Part shown: in pieces, positions 10,143 through 21,044 of the stretch
Numbering within the stretch: position 1 is the stretch's first letter
Layout of the letters: every line of letters begins with the position of its first letter
From: Collybiopsis luxurians FD-317 M1
Lineage: Eukaryota; Basidiomycota; Agaricomycetes; Agaricales; Omphalotaceae
DNA length: 64,000 nt
Assembly (NCBI GenBank): GCA_000827265.1
Contig: KN834789.1
Coordinates: 226,999-290,998, forward strand
Reading direction: 5' to 3'
Translations under genes and position numbers: made by a program
Notes under the pieces: generated by a model
Database searches by the model: none
What the model saw: the letters and a program-made list of their open reading frames with translations, nothing else
What the model was told of the DNA's origin: nothing

Positions 10143-11870
10143 ATGTATTCACGCTTCAACGGCACCCATTCAATCTTCAATACACACTTCAACCCCAAAT
10201 TTCACCCAAGTACAGGAGAAGAACTGGTCACCGAAAAACCCACTCAAATTCCAGTTCCTATTCCTGAAACTGGCGTCTCTTCAACTCTTTCTCCTCCCAA
10301 AATTTATCCTAGCTTTCGCACTACTTCTCAATCTGTTGCCAGCCCTGTCTCTCTCGTAATCCCTTCGTCTATATTACCTACCACCCTCAATCTCGTATCC
10401 TCGGCAGAATTACCCATTTCTCACTTTACCGTTGCACGCTCGTTCACTTCATCTTCTTCCGTTCATGCGTCTCCTTCACCTAGCACAACAGCCAAGACCT
10501 CGTCAACTTCGACTTCACATCAACTTCCAGTCGCCATCATTGCCCTTCTCGCAGTCGGTTCAGCGCTTTTCTTGCTAGGCATTTTTATTATCATCAAGGC
10601 TTGTACTCGTCCAACTCACCGTACTCGACCGAAGCCCTCTCTGCCTATTCTAGATGACACTTTCGCCGATGATAATTTGTATGGTCTTTCCATGAAAATG
10701 GAATCGCCGATATTCGGTGGTCAAGAGCGTATGTCTTCCCAGAATGAGTATGGCGGGCCCTCATGGACTTGGACTAAGTATGGCGAGACGAAGACGCAGC
10801 AGGCCCTTCCGTCCTCTGACAAACCAAGGCCCAATCCTCGCGAGATTCCGCACACAATTCATCCTATTTCACCAGTTGATATGGTACGACCAAACGACTT
10901 TCTGTTTCCTCGCCCTCCACCCTCTCAAAGCGTCCCCACTACTCTCATTTCATCTTCATCTCGTATCGGAGCCCCAAATCTCTTGACTGCCACTGCCAGT
11001 AGACTTTCGATCGCTCGGTCAGTATCTGTATACCCGGCGTCTCCCGTAGTGGATGGGAAGAATTACACCGCAGACGGGCATCCCGTTACGAGGCGCAGCT
11101 CCAAAACTACTCTGCGGAGAAGCCGCAGCGATATGACAGAAGCTATTGCATATGACACAGCAGATACAAAGTCCCCCCAATTTCTGGCTCATTTTCAGAC
11201 GGAAGCACCTAGTGCCCCGGTTGGTCGAACTCGTATCAAATCGTCATACTATACACCTGGGTCTTATCCTCGTATGTCTTCCCTGCCTTCATCAACGTCC
11301 ACCAAATGCTCGAAAGCTAGGGCCGACGATATCGTCGATTTCAACGTGCCGGAAGTACCAACGATCCATCGTTCAGAATCACGCAAGGACAGGGATACCC
11401 GAGCGCTTACTTCTGCTCTAGGGCTAGCCTCTCCGATCATGGAAACGATACCTCTTTCTCCCGCACAGACTCTTTATCCCGATGATTCCTTATCTGTCAT
11501 TGAAACAAAGAGCACTCCGACTCGGAAACACAGCAAGAAACCCGCAGCCACCGTGGCAATGAGCCCAGTGGATACGAGTACAGCCTTAGGAAGTTTGATG
11601 TTGATGGATTTTGGGACTACTGACCGATCTTTGTCAAGCCTTGCTGCGCGTTTTGGAGAGCCTATTGATTGTAGCTCCAACAAGAATACACATATACCTC
11701 ATCGTGACAGACCTCCCCGAGTACCATCTCCTCCTCCTTTACCGTCGTTGGCGCAGATGGGACTTGAACATGCCAATCCGGAAGCATACGCTGAGTATAG
11801 GAGTCCGACTTATAGTATTTTTGGACTTTATGGTGAAGATAGAAAGAGCAGAACGAGCATACACTGCTAG
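10143..11870 (+). CDS. Single-pass membrane protein with Ser/Thr-rich ectodomain
   Basis: This single uninterrupted frame encodes 575 residues. An in-frame stop lies upstream at 10104 and the first ATG is at 10143. Residues 1-125 are rich in S, T and P (for example SFTSSSSVHASPSPSTTAKT), typical of an O-glycosylated outer segment. A single strong membrane segment follows at about 128-152 (PVAIIALLAVGSALFLLGIF), then a basic stop-transfer stretch (KACTRPTHRTRPK) and a long, polar, probably cytoplasmic tail of about 420 residues. No cleavable signal peptide is seen, so insertion would rely on the internal segment. The overall shape recalls fungal cell-wall stress sensors such as Mid2-like proteins, but no sequence signature confirms that. 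Function unknown. It is unusual in this window for lacking introns. Confidence 0.7.
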   Translation: MYSRFNGTHSIFNTHFNPKFHPSTGEELVTEKPTQIPVPIPETGVSSTLSPPKIYPSFRTTSQSVASPVSLVIPSSILPTTLNLVSSAELPISHFTVARSFTSSSSVHASPSPSTTAKTSSTSTSHQLPVAIIALLAVGSALFLLGIFIIIKACTRPTHRTRPKPSLPILDDTFADDNLYGLSMKMESPIFGGQERMSSQNEYGGPSWTWTKYGETKTQQALPSSDKPRPNPREIPHTIHPISPVDMVRPNDFLFPRPPPSQSVPTTLISSSSRIGAPNLLTATASRLSIARSVSVYPASPVVDGKNYTADGHPVTRRSSKTTLRRSRSDMTEAIAYDTADTKSPQFLAHFQTEAPSAPVGRTRIKSSYYTPGSYPRMSSLPSSTSTKCSKARADDIVDFNVPEVPTIHRSESRKDRDTRALTSALGLASPIMETIPLSPAQTLYPDDSLSVIETKSTPTRKHSKKPAATVAMSPVDTSTALGSLMLMDFGTTDRSLSSLAARFGEPIDCSSNKNTHIPHRDRPPRVPSPPPLPSLAQMGLEHANPEAYAEYRSPTYSIFGLYGEDRKSRTSIHC

Positions 11871-12097
11871 TTGTCACACTTTTTAGATTTGTATAATTGA
11901 ATGTAATCGCATCATGATTTGTATAAGGTTCCGACTTGATATAATTTTTGCCAAGGTTTTGGGGGTGACAGAAGGGATTAGCCGGGTGGGCGGTGAACGA
12001 ATTTACCTCCTTGACCTCCTTCTGCCTCTTGACCATATCGTCCATATCTCCCAGAACTTGTAGACCAAGCTCTTTCTTTCGTTCTTCTGGCACACAA

Positions 12098-13576
12098 ATG
12101 TCTAAATTTCCTAGTAATTCAACGGCCAACCCGTTCAAAATAGAGCCCAACGAAATTTACGATGAGGATCTTAGTATGACAACTGGAGCTCCCGCAGTAC
12201 CTTCGGTCTTTGGCATCCCTCTCAAATACGTGTCGTGCGTACTGTCTAATCCAACTATATACTCCTTACTGACAGAAAACCTCTGCTAGTCTGGTAACGC
12301 TGGCCGTCCAGAACTCGATGCTAACACTTGTGATGAACTATTCAAGGGTTTCAATACCCTCTTCGAGAAAGTACAATGCTGCAACAGCAGTCCTCATGAA
12401 CGAGATATTGAAAGGCTCAATCTCCCTACTCATCGCCCTTTATCGCGTTGAACCAAGCTCAGGGTCTCCTCTTCAGTCGAGGGTGTTCATGAGCAAGCTT
12501 AGGAAACTATCCAGAGACGTCTTCAGCAGTGATTGCTGGAAGCTGTCGATTCCCGCAGTTTTATATGGTGAGTTTGTTATATTTGTTTTCTTCAGAGAAA
12601 AAAAAACATCTTTCTCATCGTCCTCCAGTCTTCCAAAACAACCTGCAGTACGTCGCTGCATCCAACTTGCCCGCAGCAACGTTTCAAGTCAGTTACCAAA
12701 TGAAAATCTTAACTACTGCGCTCTTTTCAGTGGTCATGCTGCGCAAAAAGTTGACGTCTTTGCAATGGGTGAGTGCCTTTTTCTCGTATCTCGTGATCGA
12801 TTGTCTAATAGCATGTCGTTCAGGTTTCCTTGTTGGCTCTAGCAATCGGAGTGGGAGTTGTACAGATTCAGTCTGGCGTTGCGGCACATCATAACAATTC
12901 CCAGACCATGGACGCCGCAAAAGGCTTCTTAGCCGTTGTGGCCGCGTGCTTCACTTCTGGTTTAGCAGGCGTTTACTTTGAAATGGTGCTGAAAAACTCC
13001 CAAGCTGACCTCTGGGTCCGCAACGTCCAATTATCCCTCTTCTCCCTCTTACCGGCTGTGCTACACATTATCGCCACCGACTCTGCATCTGCCCACTTTG
13101 GTTCGTCTGGCTGGTTCAGTAGCCTGTTCGACAACTTTGGTGTCTGGGCGTGGATGACAGTGTTCGTACAAGTGTTTGGAGGTTTGGTAACTGCACTAGT
13201 TATCAAGTACTCGGACAACATTCTGAAAGGATTCGCCACAAGTTTAAGCATCGTCATTTCCTTCCTTGCTTCCGTCGCACTCTTCGATTTCCGTATGACC
13301 TGGCCCTTCATCGTTGGGTCTGTTATTGTTCTCAATGCGACATGGCTCTACAATCATCATCCCCAACGGGTCCGGGTCGTAACTGGACGAGATCTGAGAG
13401 TGTGGACCGTCTCACTGCAAGAGAAATGGAGAGGGGAGAGCCCAGCGCGCCCAAGTCTTTGCCCTGCTCCTGTATACGAAGTCACCTCGTCTTCGATCTC
13501 ACGTACAGGATCTCTGATATCCTTATCGAACTCTTTATCTGCTTCGGATTTGGACAAAAAGCTCAATGGATTATAA
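12098..13576 (+). CDS. Nucleotide-sugar transporter, UDP-galactose type
   Basis: Four introns (about 12234-12279, 12567-12630, 12770-12823 and possibly one more small one) join a multi-pass membrane protein of roughly 430 residues. Conserved family blocks are visible: LKYVS next to [80 protein letters not shown], and [20 protein letters not shown]. These are hallmarks of the SLC35A/Gms1 group of the drug/metabolite transporter superfamily, Golgi antiporters that exchange UDP-galactose (or UDP-GlcNAc) for UMP. The cytoplasmic N-terminus (about 40 residues) and C-terminus (Ser-rich, about 60 residues) are extensions beyond the roughly ten-helix core. The substrate cannot be settled from the sequence. 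The start at 12098 is the first ATG giving MSKFPSNST in the coding frame. Confidence 0.88.
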
Positions 13577-13920
13577 ACTATTATTTTTAATTCCCCATTC
13601 CTTTGTCCGTGCGCATCGAACTTTCTTCGTATTTCCATCCTTGCGTATTTTTTATACCTGAGCAATTTCGGACCTTGATAATCTAGATTTGAATATTCTG
13701 TCGAGTAATGACCAACTTAATTCCTGAACTTCTTACTGTAAAAAGTTATGACTTCGTATGACCATTTATGTTCTGGATGCTGATAATCTTTGTTGGTCAA
13801 AAAAATGATACCTTCTCTCAAACTTGATCGGAAGAAAAGCAAAGCAAAAGTCCGATACCTAGACAGCTTAATATCTTACATTCTTGTAAATTAAATCAGA
13901 ATGGTGGATCTCGAATTCAT
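13577..13920. other. Convergent 3' intergenic region
   Basis: This AT-rich stretch separates the stop codons of the transporter gene (+) and the transhydrogenase gene (-). No coding or RNA gene was recognised. It presumably holds the 3' UTRs of both genes. Confidence 0.5.
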
Positions 13921-16900
13921 CTACGCCCCGCGTGCCTCCAAACCCTGTTTGATGGCTGAAGAGTGCGGTATTGAGAATATATTGGAAGGAAACACGGATG
14001 TAGGGAACGTACCGTCACACGAGTCCTTTGCATCGCCGAACAACATCTTTGTCCCCGGCATGAAGAACATGGGGTTCGGGACATCAGCTAAGCCGGAGAA
14101 AAGTTAGGTTTATCCAAAAAAAAAAAAAGCATGGAGACGCCACATACCATAACCACTGGACATTCCGCGCTTCATCACTATCACTTGTTTGCTCTTCCAA
14201 GCTTGTAACACGGGCATTCCCTGTCGTAATCAACGAGGTGAGTCTTCGCATGTAAATTCACGAAGGGTTACGCACAGCGATGGGCGACCCGGGTTCGAGC
14301 GCGATGGGATTGACAGTGTCATTTGCACCAATAATGAGTGTCACATCAGTATCCTTGAAATCATCATTGATTTCATCCATTTCAAGAACAACTAGAAGGA
14401 AACATATGAGTCCGGATGGAATTACTAATACAGCTGAAAAACACACTGTCGTATGGCACTGAAGCCTCTGCCAATAGGACATTGCACTGACCGGGCATAC
14501 GTCCTGCCACCGGATGAATTGCAAACTGCAAAAAGAGTTTTTCACCGCCCCCGTCAGGGTATTAGGGGAAGAATTACGTACCCTGACATTCACTCCTCTG
14601 GAGCGCAAAATTGAGACGATTTCAGATATAGCATATTGCGCCTTAGCTACAGCCATCCCATAGCCAACCACCTAATACACAACGATGAACATCGTTTGGC
14701 TGGAAGAGGAAAACAACATACAATAATGACATTGTCTGCATTGGATAACGCATCCACAGTATCTTCAACTCGGGTTTTGGTGATCTGTCCTTCAATCTTT
14801 GTCTCCGTCACAGCAGTCGTCCCAATGCCCCCAAACAAGACATTTGTCAGAGATCTATTCATGGCGACACACTAAGAATAATATGAGATGAAGTAGTTGA
14901 TCCAACGACAAGAGGGTACCATAATATAACTGAGGATGCTTCCTGACACTCCAATACTACCCCTCGCGATCAGCATAAGTAAATAATGTAGAGATTTCTG
15001 AAACTCACAGCGATCCGACTGTAACTAATAGAGGGTTGTCAAGCATGAACCTGCATCCAACTCGTTAAAACAATATATCAAATGCAGTAAAACGGACATA
15101 CCCTTCGGCAACCAAAGCAAACCCAGAATACGAGTTCAAGACACAGATAACGACGGGCATATCCGCACCCCCAATAGCTGCAGTTGTTGTATATCCTTGT
15201 ATGAAACTGAGAAGCGTACTTCCCCCAAGATATGCCGCCGCCACAGCTGGAACAGCAGGTGCCGCGGTGACAAACCCGGCCTGCATATCGAGATTTACTT
15301 GACCATTGTCGAAGAAAAACATCAAGTTGGCTCACCATTGTAACTGCGTTAGCTCCCAGTATTGTGCTGTTGATGATGTGTTTGCCTGGCAGGGTCAAAG
15401 GCTTGGAAGACATTCGTCCGGCCAGCTTCAGGAAAGCGACTATTGACCCTGTGAATGTAATACCACCAATAACTACACCTAGATATGCTGTGACGAGGTG
15501 CAACGTTGAAGCATGTGTGACGTCTGACAAAACGCTGCCGATGGAGGTCAAGACCGCGGCAAGGCCAACGACACTATGAAGCATTGCAACCTAATAGGGC
15601 ATTAGGAATGTACAACCAAGATGCTTACTATCCGATCTTACCATTTGCGGAAGCTCAGTCGCTGTAATGCGTCGTCCAATTATGGAACCGACAGTACCAC
15701 CGATTGCGGCCAGACCGGCGAACTGAGCCAAAACTTCCGGAGAAAATCCGACAGCAGCCAAAGAGGCCAGAATACCGGAACTGACGCCCAGAACTCCCAA
15801 AATATTTCCTTGACGAGCAGTTGCCTGCGAGCCCAGTCCGGAGAGCGAGCCTAGAGCATCCGGTTTATCCTGGCCCACGAAGACACGTTAGACGAAGCTT
15901 ACCGATACACAACAAACTACTGGTCAGATATCCAGCTTGAACCAGCCCTGCCATACCGGTACTTGCGGCAGTCAGGAAGGCGCCAGTGAAAACGACGGCT
16001 GGAATTGAATACATCCAGGGATACTCGGGAGGATCAGTGGGACCTGAAGAGTAGTCAGAATTACCCTCGGAAAAATATCAAGCAGCATTCTTACGTTTGA
16101 ACATGTCCAGCATACGCTTCGTGATAATAAAACCGCCCGCAACATTGACACTCGCAAGTAAAACAGACACGGCCCCAAGAGCTTGAGGGATCGTCTCAGG
16201 GAAGTAACCTCCGCCCATCACAAAAAGACCACCGATACCGACCATACCGGAAATTGCGTTTGTTACAGACATTAGTGGTGAATGCAGAGCAGGTTGAACA
16301 TTCCACACGACGCGATATCCAACGAGGCCAGCCAGACCAAAAGTGAAGAATGAGTCCATGAACGCCGATCCTGTGGCTTTGCCTAATCCGACTACTCCGC
16401 CCATTCCTGCGGTGATGGTAGCAACATCGCGTGTTGTTTGCTGGAATGGTGTAAGCGCAGTAACAGTGGTCTCTTTTTCTGTAGGAGTCGGCGGAGGAGT
16501 CACGGGTGGGGGAAGAGCCCGAGGAACTGGGGGTAGAATTTCACCCTGGTGTACAATTAACGATCCACGAACGACCTCGTCTTTGATATCAAGGAAGAAC
16601 CGGTTCTCTTCGCCGAGGGAGAGTAGGAATTTGGTGATATTGTTCGAATACAAGGTAGAAGACTGAGTGGGAAGGCGTGAAGGAAGATCGGTGTATCCTG
16701 GGGAAAAGATTAGGGATTGAAAACGCGTATGAAGGCGAGGACTTGCCGATAATGGTCACTCCATCTTTGACGTAAAGTTCACCGGGCTTCGTCGCTTCGC
16801 AATTTCCACCTCCTTCGGCCGCAAGGTCAACGATGACCGAACCTTGCTTCATGGCGGACACCATTTCGTTGGTTATCAGCTTCGGGGCTGGTTTTCCAGG

Positions 16901-18222
16901 GATGAGAGCCTGATATTCTGTCAGACGAACAACATGAGAAATGAGTATTCATAAAGCTGAACTGACAGTTGTGATGACTATATCGACGTCCTTGCATTGC
17001 TCCATAAAGAGCGCCATTTCAGCTTCGATGAACTCTTTGGACATGACTTTCGCGTATCTACCCATATCATTAGCAAAAGCTCACTTCAAAGAAGTTGTTG
17101 CATACCCGCCGCCACCTCCGCCTTCTTCTTTGACAGAGACCTCCAGAAACTCTGCTCCTAGTGACTGTACTTGCTCTCGTGCTTCAGATCGCGTGTCAAA
17201 TGCCCGGACAATAGCACCCATGCGTTTAGCTGTTGTAACTGCGGACAATCCCGCTACACCAGCTCCGATAACCAAGACTCGACCTGAAAAGATAAATTAA
17301 ATCATTATCACGGTTACAATGGCCTGCGAGAACAGGGGACATTCCTGGAGGAATCTGTGAAGAAAAAGGTTATTGATAGCTATAAGATACCCTATGTCAC
17401 TCGCTTACTTTTCTGAACAGCAAAAGTCAGCACAGCTGTAATTTCAAAAGGACATGGAATCTCACCCAGCAGCAGTGACCTGGCCGGTGAGGAATCGACC
17501 AAAATGATTCGAGGCCTCCAGGACAGCCTTGTAACCCGATATATTGCTCATGCTACTCAGTGCATCAAAGACTTGAGCCCTGCTTAGTCGAGGAATCATA
17601 TCCATCTGAGCATCTGAATCAGAGCCGCTACTATTCCGCTTGACATTAGACTCACTGCAAGAGAATCCACTTTGCGAGTTGCAAGAGCATCAACAATTGG
17701 TTTATTTTGTGCAGGATACAAAAAAGAAATTAAAGTGCTTCCTTCCTTGAGATCTTCTGCTTCGTCGGCAAGAGGTGGCCGGACTTTCAGCATGATATCA
17801 GTAGATTTAAAGAGTTCCTCTCGCGACACCAGTTGAGCCCCAGCTTCAGCGTAAGCCTCATCCAGAAATTGCGCGTGGAAACCAGCATTGCGTTCCACGA
17901 GGACTTTGGCAAACCCTTTCTTGCGCAGCAATTTCACGTTCTGAGGGGTAAGGGCGACGCGACGCTCGTTGGCGAAAATTTCTCTGGGAACTCCGACGGT
18001 TAGTTCAGAATAGGTCGTTCCCTGTAGCGGTATATCCGGTTTGGCGTCCTCATTGCGCCGAACCGATGAATGAAAGCCTAAGATACACGTAGATCGTCAG
18101 GTGAGCTGGAAGGTTGAAAAGACTGGAGTCATACCGACGCTGCGAGGCCTCCAAGAGACTGAGTAAGTCAGCTTAAGCAAGCTGGCCCTCGCAGACACGA
18201 TATTCAGTGGCTGAAAGGCCAT
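13921..18222 (-). CDS. NNT: Proton-translocating NAD(P) transhydrogenase, mitochondrial, single chain
   Basis: This enzyme transfers hydride between NADH and NADP+ while moving protons across the inner mitochondrial membrane. The start at 18222 gives a basic, hydroxylated leader ([20 protein letters not shown]) consistent with a mitochondrial transit peptide. Domain I follows: [18 protein letters not shown], then the NAD-binding loop [20 protein letters not shown] and a Gly-rich loop. The membrane domain II has many segments ([72 protein letters not shown]). Domain III binds [62 protein letters not shown] and [20 protein letters not shown], ending in KQGLEARGA. All three domains sit in one polypeptide of roughly 1,050-1,080 residues in the order used by animal NNT, whereas bacteria use separate subunits. 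More than fifteen small introns interrupt it. The gene appears intact. Confidence 0.93.
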
Positions 18223-19421
18223 ATGAAGGGAGAAAAAAGTTGGGAGATGCTAGCCTCCAGTCAACACTATGTTCACGTTGCAAGCTGTTGCAAGGCTTTA
18301 TTTCGGACTTTTTCGGCCCGCCGATTCAACGCCGATTATCAACTCTACCCCGCACCCCACATACAGAATATCTGATGGAGGATCAAAGAACCGAATCGCC
18401 GATATCCGGTTCTTCTCAAGTCCTGCCAGTGCCATTTCTCGACCATCGTTTGCCTTCTCATGTCTTGCCAGTGCCAGTGCCATTTCTCAACAATCGCTTG
18501 GTAAACGAACCTCAGAAAGTCAAATCTGCAACCTATGCTCTGTTTACCAAGCTACGTACGGCTACTCCATATCGCGCCTGGATGATCACAGGTTCCTGTG
18601 CATATTCAGATCCACGCGTGAGCGCATGGAACTAGTCAAAAGTATGCAAAGGAGAAGTGTGAAGGGTTTCTTGCTCCATGATAAAATAGACCCGAGCCAA
18701 GTCGACGCCCGCCGGTCAATGGTGTCTGGCAAACAACTGATGATGTTTCTGGCGTTTGCTTTCTTCTAATTACAGCTAACCGTTGACTGGTACTACGCCA
18801 ATTCCTTAAGTACCACATACTGGACTGCGTTCCCCAGCGCTGTCCATACTGTCCTCGTGAGTGTGTCAAAATGCTCTGTAATCCTTTTGATTGCTCCACG
18901 AGGTATACGCTCTTTTCAATTCCATAGTCCAGACTTCGTTATTCATGCAAGTAGATGTGGTTGTGTAAATTTAGTCTTCGCTTTCCAGAACTGTTATCGG
19001 TTTGATCTGAGCGTGAGCATGTTTGTCCTCATGTGTGACAGACTACTCATGACTGAGTCATCTTAACGTCGAGTCCCCGAAAAACCTCCATTCCCTAGCT
19101 CTGAGATTCCTGTTCTGTATTCTCCCTCTTGGTTCGGCAAAACTCCGGAACGCGACACGATGTGATACGGGAAGAAACGACAGCGAAGTCTGGACGTGCT
19201 TACCCATCACGGCCGGAATTATTTTCAAAGGTAAACGTTAAAATCTTCGCTGTCTATCTGTGCCAAAGTTTTCCCAGGCACGCTATTTCATTCGGAATAG
19301 AGAGTCGTTCACGGGCTTCACATAATCTTGCTTTCGTCCAGGATGTAGTATACAGTATATGATGGCATATTAAATTACATAGAAGTTGTGCCCACAGTCT
19401 GCATAAAAAATAACCCATCGT
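18223..19421. other. 1.2-kb intergenic region without a recognised gene
   Basis: This stretch lies upstream of the transhydrogenase (-) and downstream of the aldolase (-). Open frames of up to about 165 codons exist on the plus strand near 18207-18770 but show no domain and overlap the transhydrogenase start. It contains a short inverted repeat (arms 18386-18393 and 18407-18414) and a perfect 17-base direct repeat (see separate entry). The part next to 18222 must hold the transhydrogenase promoter. Confidence 0.4.
18424..18488. repeat. Direct repeat, 17 bases, 48-base spacing
   Basis: The sequence tgccagtgccatttctc occurs at 18424-18440 and again, identical, at 18472-18488. The spacing of 48 bases is a multiple of three and the copies lie in an open plus-strand frame, but no protein family is suggested. 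It may be a small local duplication in the upstream region of the transhydrogenase gene. Confidence 0.7.
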
Positions 19422-20691
19422 TTAGCGCGCCTTTACTTTCCCACTAAGTTCCCGCTCTAGCTTGATCAGATCCTGGGTATGAGGATGATCCCAGAGAGCT
19501 TGACCTGCATCGGAAGAGATAGGAGGTAAAGGTTTACGAGGCACGCCACCATATCCATACAACTTCTCGAGCAGATACTTGGTCCCAGCAATAGAGGCTT
19601 TGGCAATGGTGAAGTCAGCGCGAGCAAGAATACCCTGGAATCGCTGTGCTTCGGGAAGCAGACTAGCGTCGTTGAGAGACGCTACAGACAGTTCGAACAA
19701 TTTGACGGATGCATGCTTGACAAGCAAAGATTGAGCAAAAGGAAGGGCAGGATTAAGGTCAAATTACATACTGGAGCAACATTCGCGAGACCAGTGATAG
19801 CACCGTGTCCATTCGCGTATGTAGAAGGTACGACAAAATCGACATAGCCTCCGAGAACAAGGAACGGCGCGTTCTTATTCTTGCGAGGAAATTTCGAGGC
19901 AAAATCGGACCCGGAAACAATATCGGCAACTCGAGTAAGCTTGCCCACATTACCACAGCTAAGAAGAAAACGTTCAGAGGAAGCATAAGACAGTAGGGTA
20001 GAGGTAGACCCACGTTAGCTTAACACCGCAAAGATTAGGACATTCTACTGCCAACTCCGAAATGATGTCCGAGTCTAAATCTATCCCTCCACAAGCAGCT
20101 GGATCTGCGGAGAGATTAGTAACCGAGATGTCAATGTGAAAAGGAGATAGCGCACAGTTGTAAATCATGACTGGTATCGGACTTTTTTCTGCTATCTCGG
20201 TCCAATAAGCTTTTAAACCTGCCTTGTGGCCGCCCAACACCCCCGCAAAATATCCGCTGATGACTGCGATGGCGTAGTCAGCACCAGCCTCAGCTGCTTC
20301 CTTGCACAATTCTATCGTCTCTCGTGTACTTCCTGCTCCGGTGCCGACGACGAGAGGTATATGAGTTAAACCGACACCATCGAGCGTCTTACGTGCCGTT
20401 CGGATGAGCGTAGCACGTTCGGCATGAGACAGATGAAGAGCTTCACCCATAGACCCAGCGATGAGAGGACCAACACCTGCGGTCGCCGTTCGGGCTATAT
20501 GGGTCTCAAAAGAAGGAAGATCTAGGCACAGATTAATGTAAAGCTCCGTTCGGAGATGAGAGACAAAGATACTTACCCAGATCCTCAGATTCTGGTAGAA
20601 AGAAAGTGGGTATGGGAGCATAAATGCCAGGCCTTAGAGGCCTGGAGACCTGACCATTAGCAGAAGATACTCCGTTTGTGAGGGGGGACAT
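19422..20691 (-). CDS. DapA-family aldolase (4-hydroxy-2-oxoglutarate / 2-keto-3-deoxy-galactonate type)
   Basis: The product is a TIM-barrel class I aldolase of the dihydrodipicolinate synthase family, about 325 residues. Features: N-terminal GIYAPIPTFFLPESEDLD, the substrate-loop motif GPLIAGSMGEALHLSHAER, VPLVVGTGAGSTRETIELC-like block (here PLVVGTGAGSTRE), the YNYPAACGG motif with the catalytic tyrosine, and CGVKLTCGN, in which the lysine should form the Schiff base. Fungi use this family for 4-hydroxy-2-oxoglutarate aldolase and for 2-keto-3-deoxy-L-galactonate aldolase of pectin sugar catabolism. The usual lysine-biosynthetic role is not expected because fungi make lysine through alpha-aminoadipate. 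The exact substrate cannot be told. Introns were read near 20523-20578, 20104-20158, 19960-20013 and 19703-19770. The YNYP motif is assembled across the second of these. Confidence 0.85.
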
Positions 20692-21044
20692 GGTGGGATA
20701 GATCCAAAAGTACTTGAGCCGCCTTGCTTTTAATGGGACTGCAAGGGTGGATCGGACCGAGGAACCGCGGACCGCAAGTTGATCACTGGACCGCTTTGAC
20801 CGTTTCCGGGCCGTTCCGACCGTCCATACGCCTCCATAAGGAAATTATTGAACTCAAGTAAGAACAGCTGGATTTGCCATGTACTGGGAAATCAGTATCT
20901 TGCCACCGACTGCACCCGGGCTGTTAACGGTTGAATGGTAAACACTAACCGAATAGAAAAATGCTTCATGTCAGCAAAAGTTAGAACAAGATGCTCACTC
21001 GGAATAATACATACGATACAACAGATTCTCTACGCTCGGACGTA
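20692..21044. promoter_or_regulatory. Aldolase upstream region with GACCG cluster
   Basis: Upstream of the aldolase start, the pentamer GACCG occurs five times between 20755 and 20822 (starting at 20755, 20770, 20789, 20798 and 20818), with further CCG/CGG triplets between them. Clustered CGG triplets are the usual target of fungal Zn2Cys6 regulators. A role in aldolase control is therefore a reasonable guess but unproven. The far part of the interval is the 3' flank of the Pus4 gene. Confidence 0.4.

Noticed and set aside
14285..14300. GGTTCGAG sequence resembling a tRNA B-box
   Set aside because: It lies inside a transhydrogenase exon and has no surrounding cloverleaf.
18207..18635. Plus-strand open frame of 142 codons
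   Set aside because: No domain, no homologous features, and it overlaps the transhydrogenase start. Kept only as an observation, not annotated as a gene.
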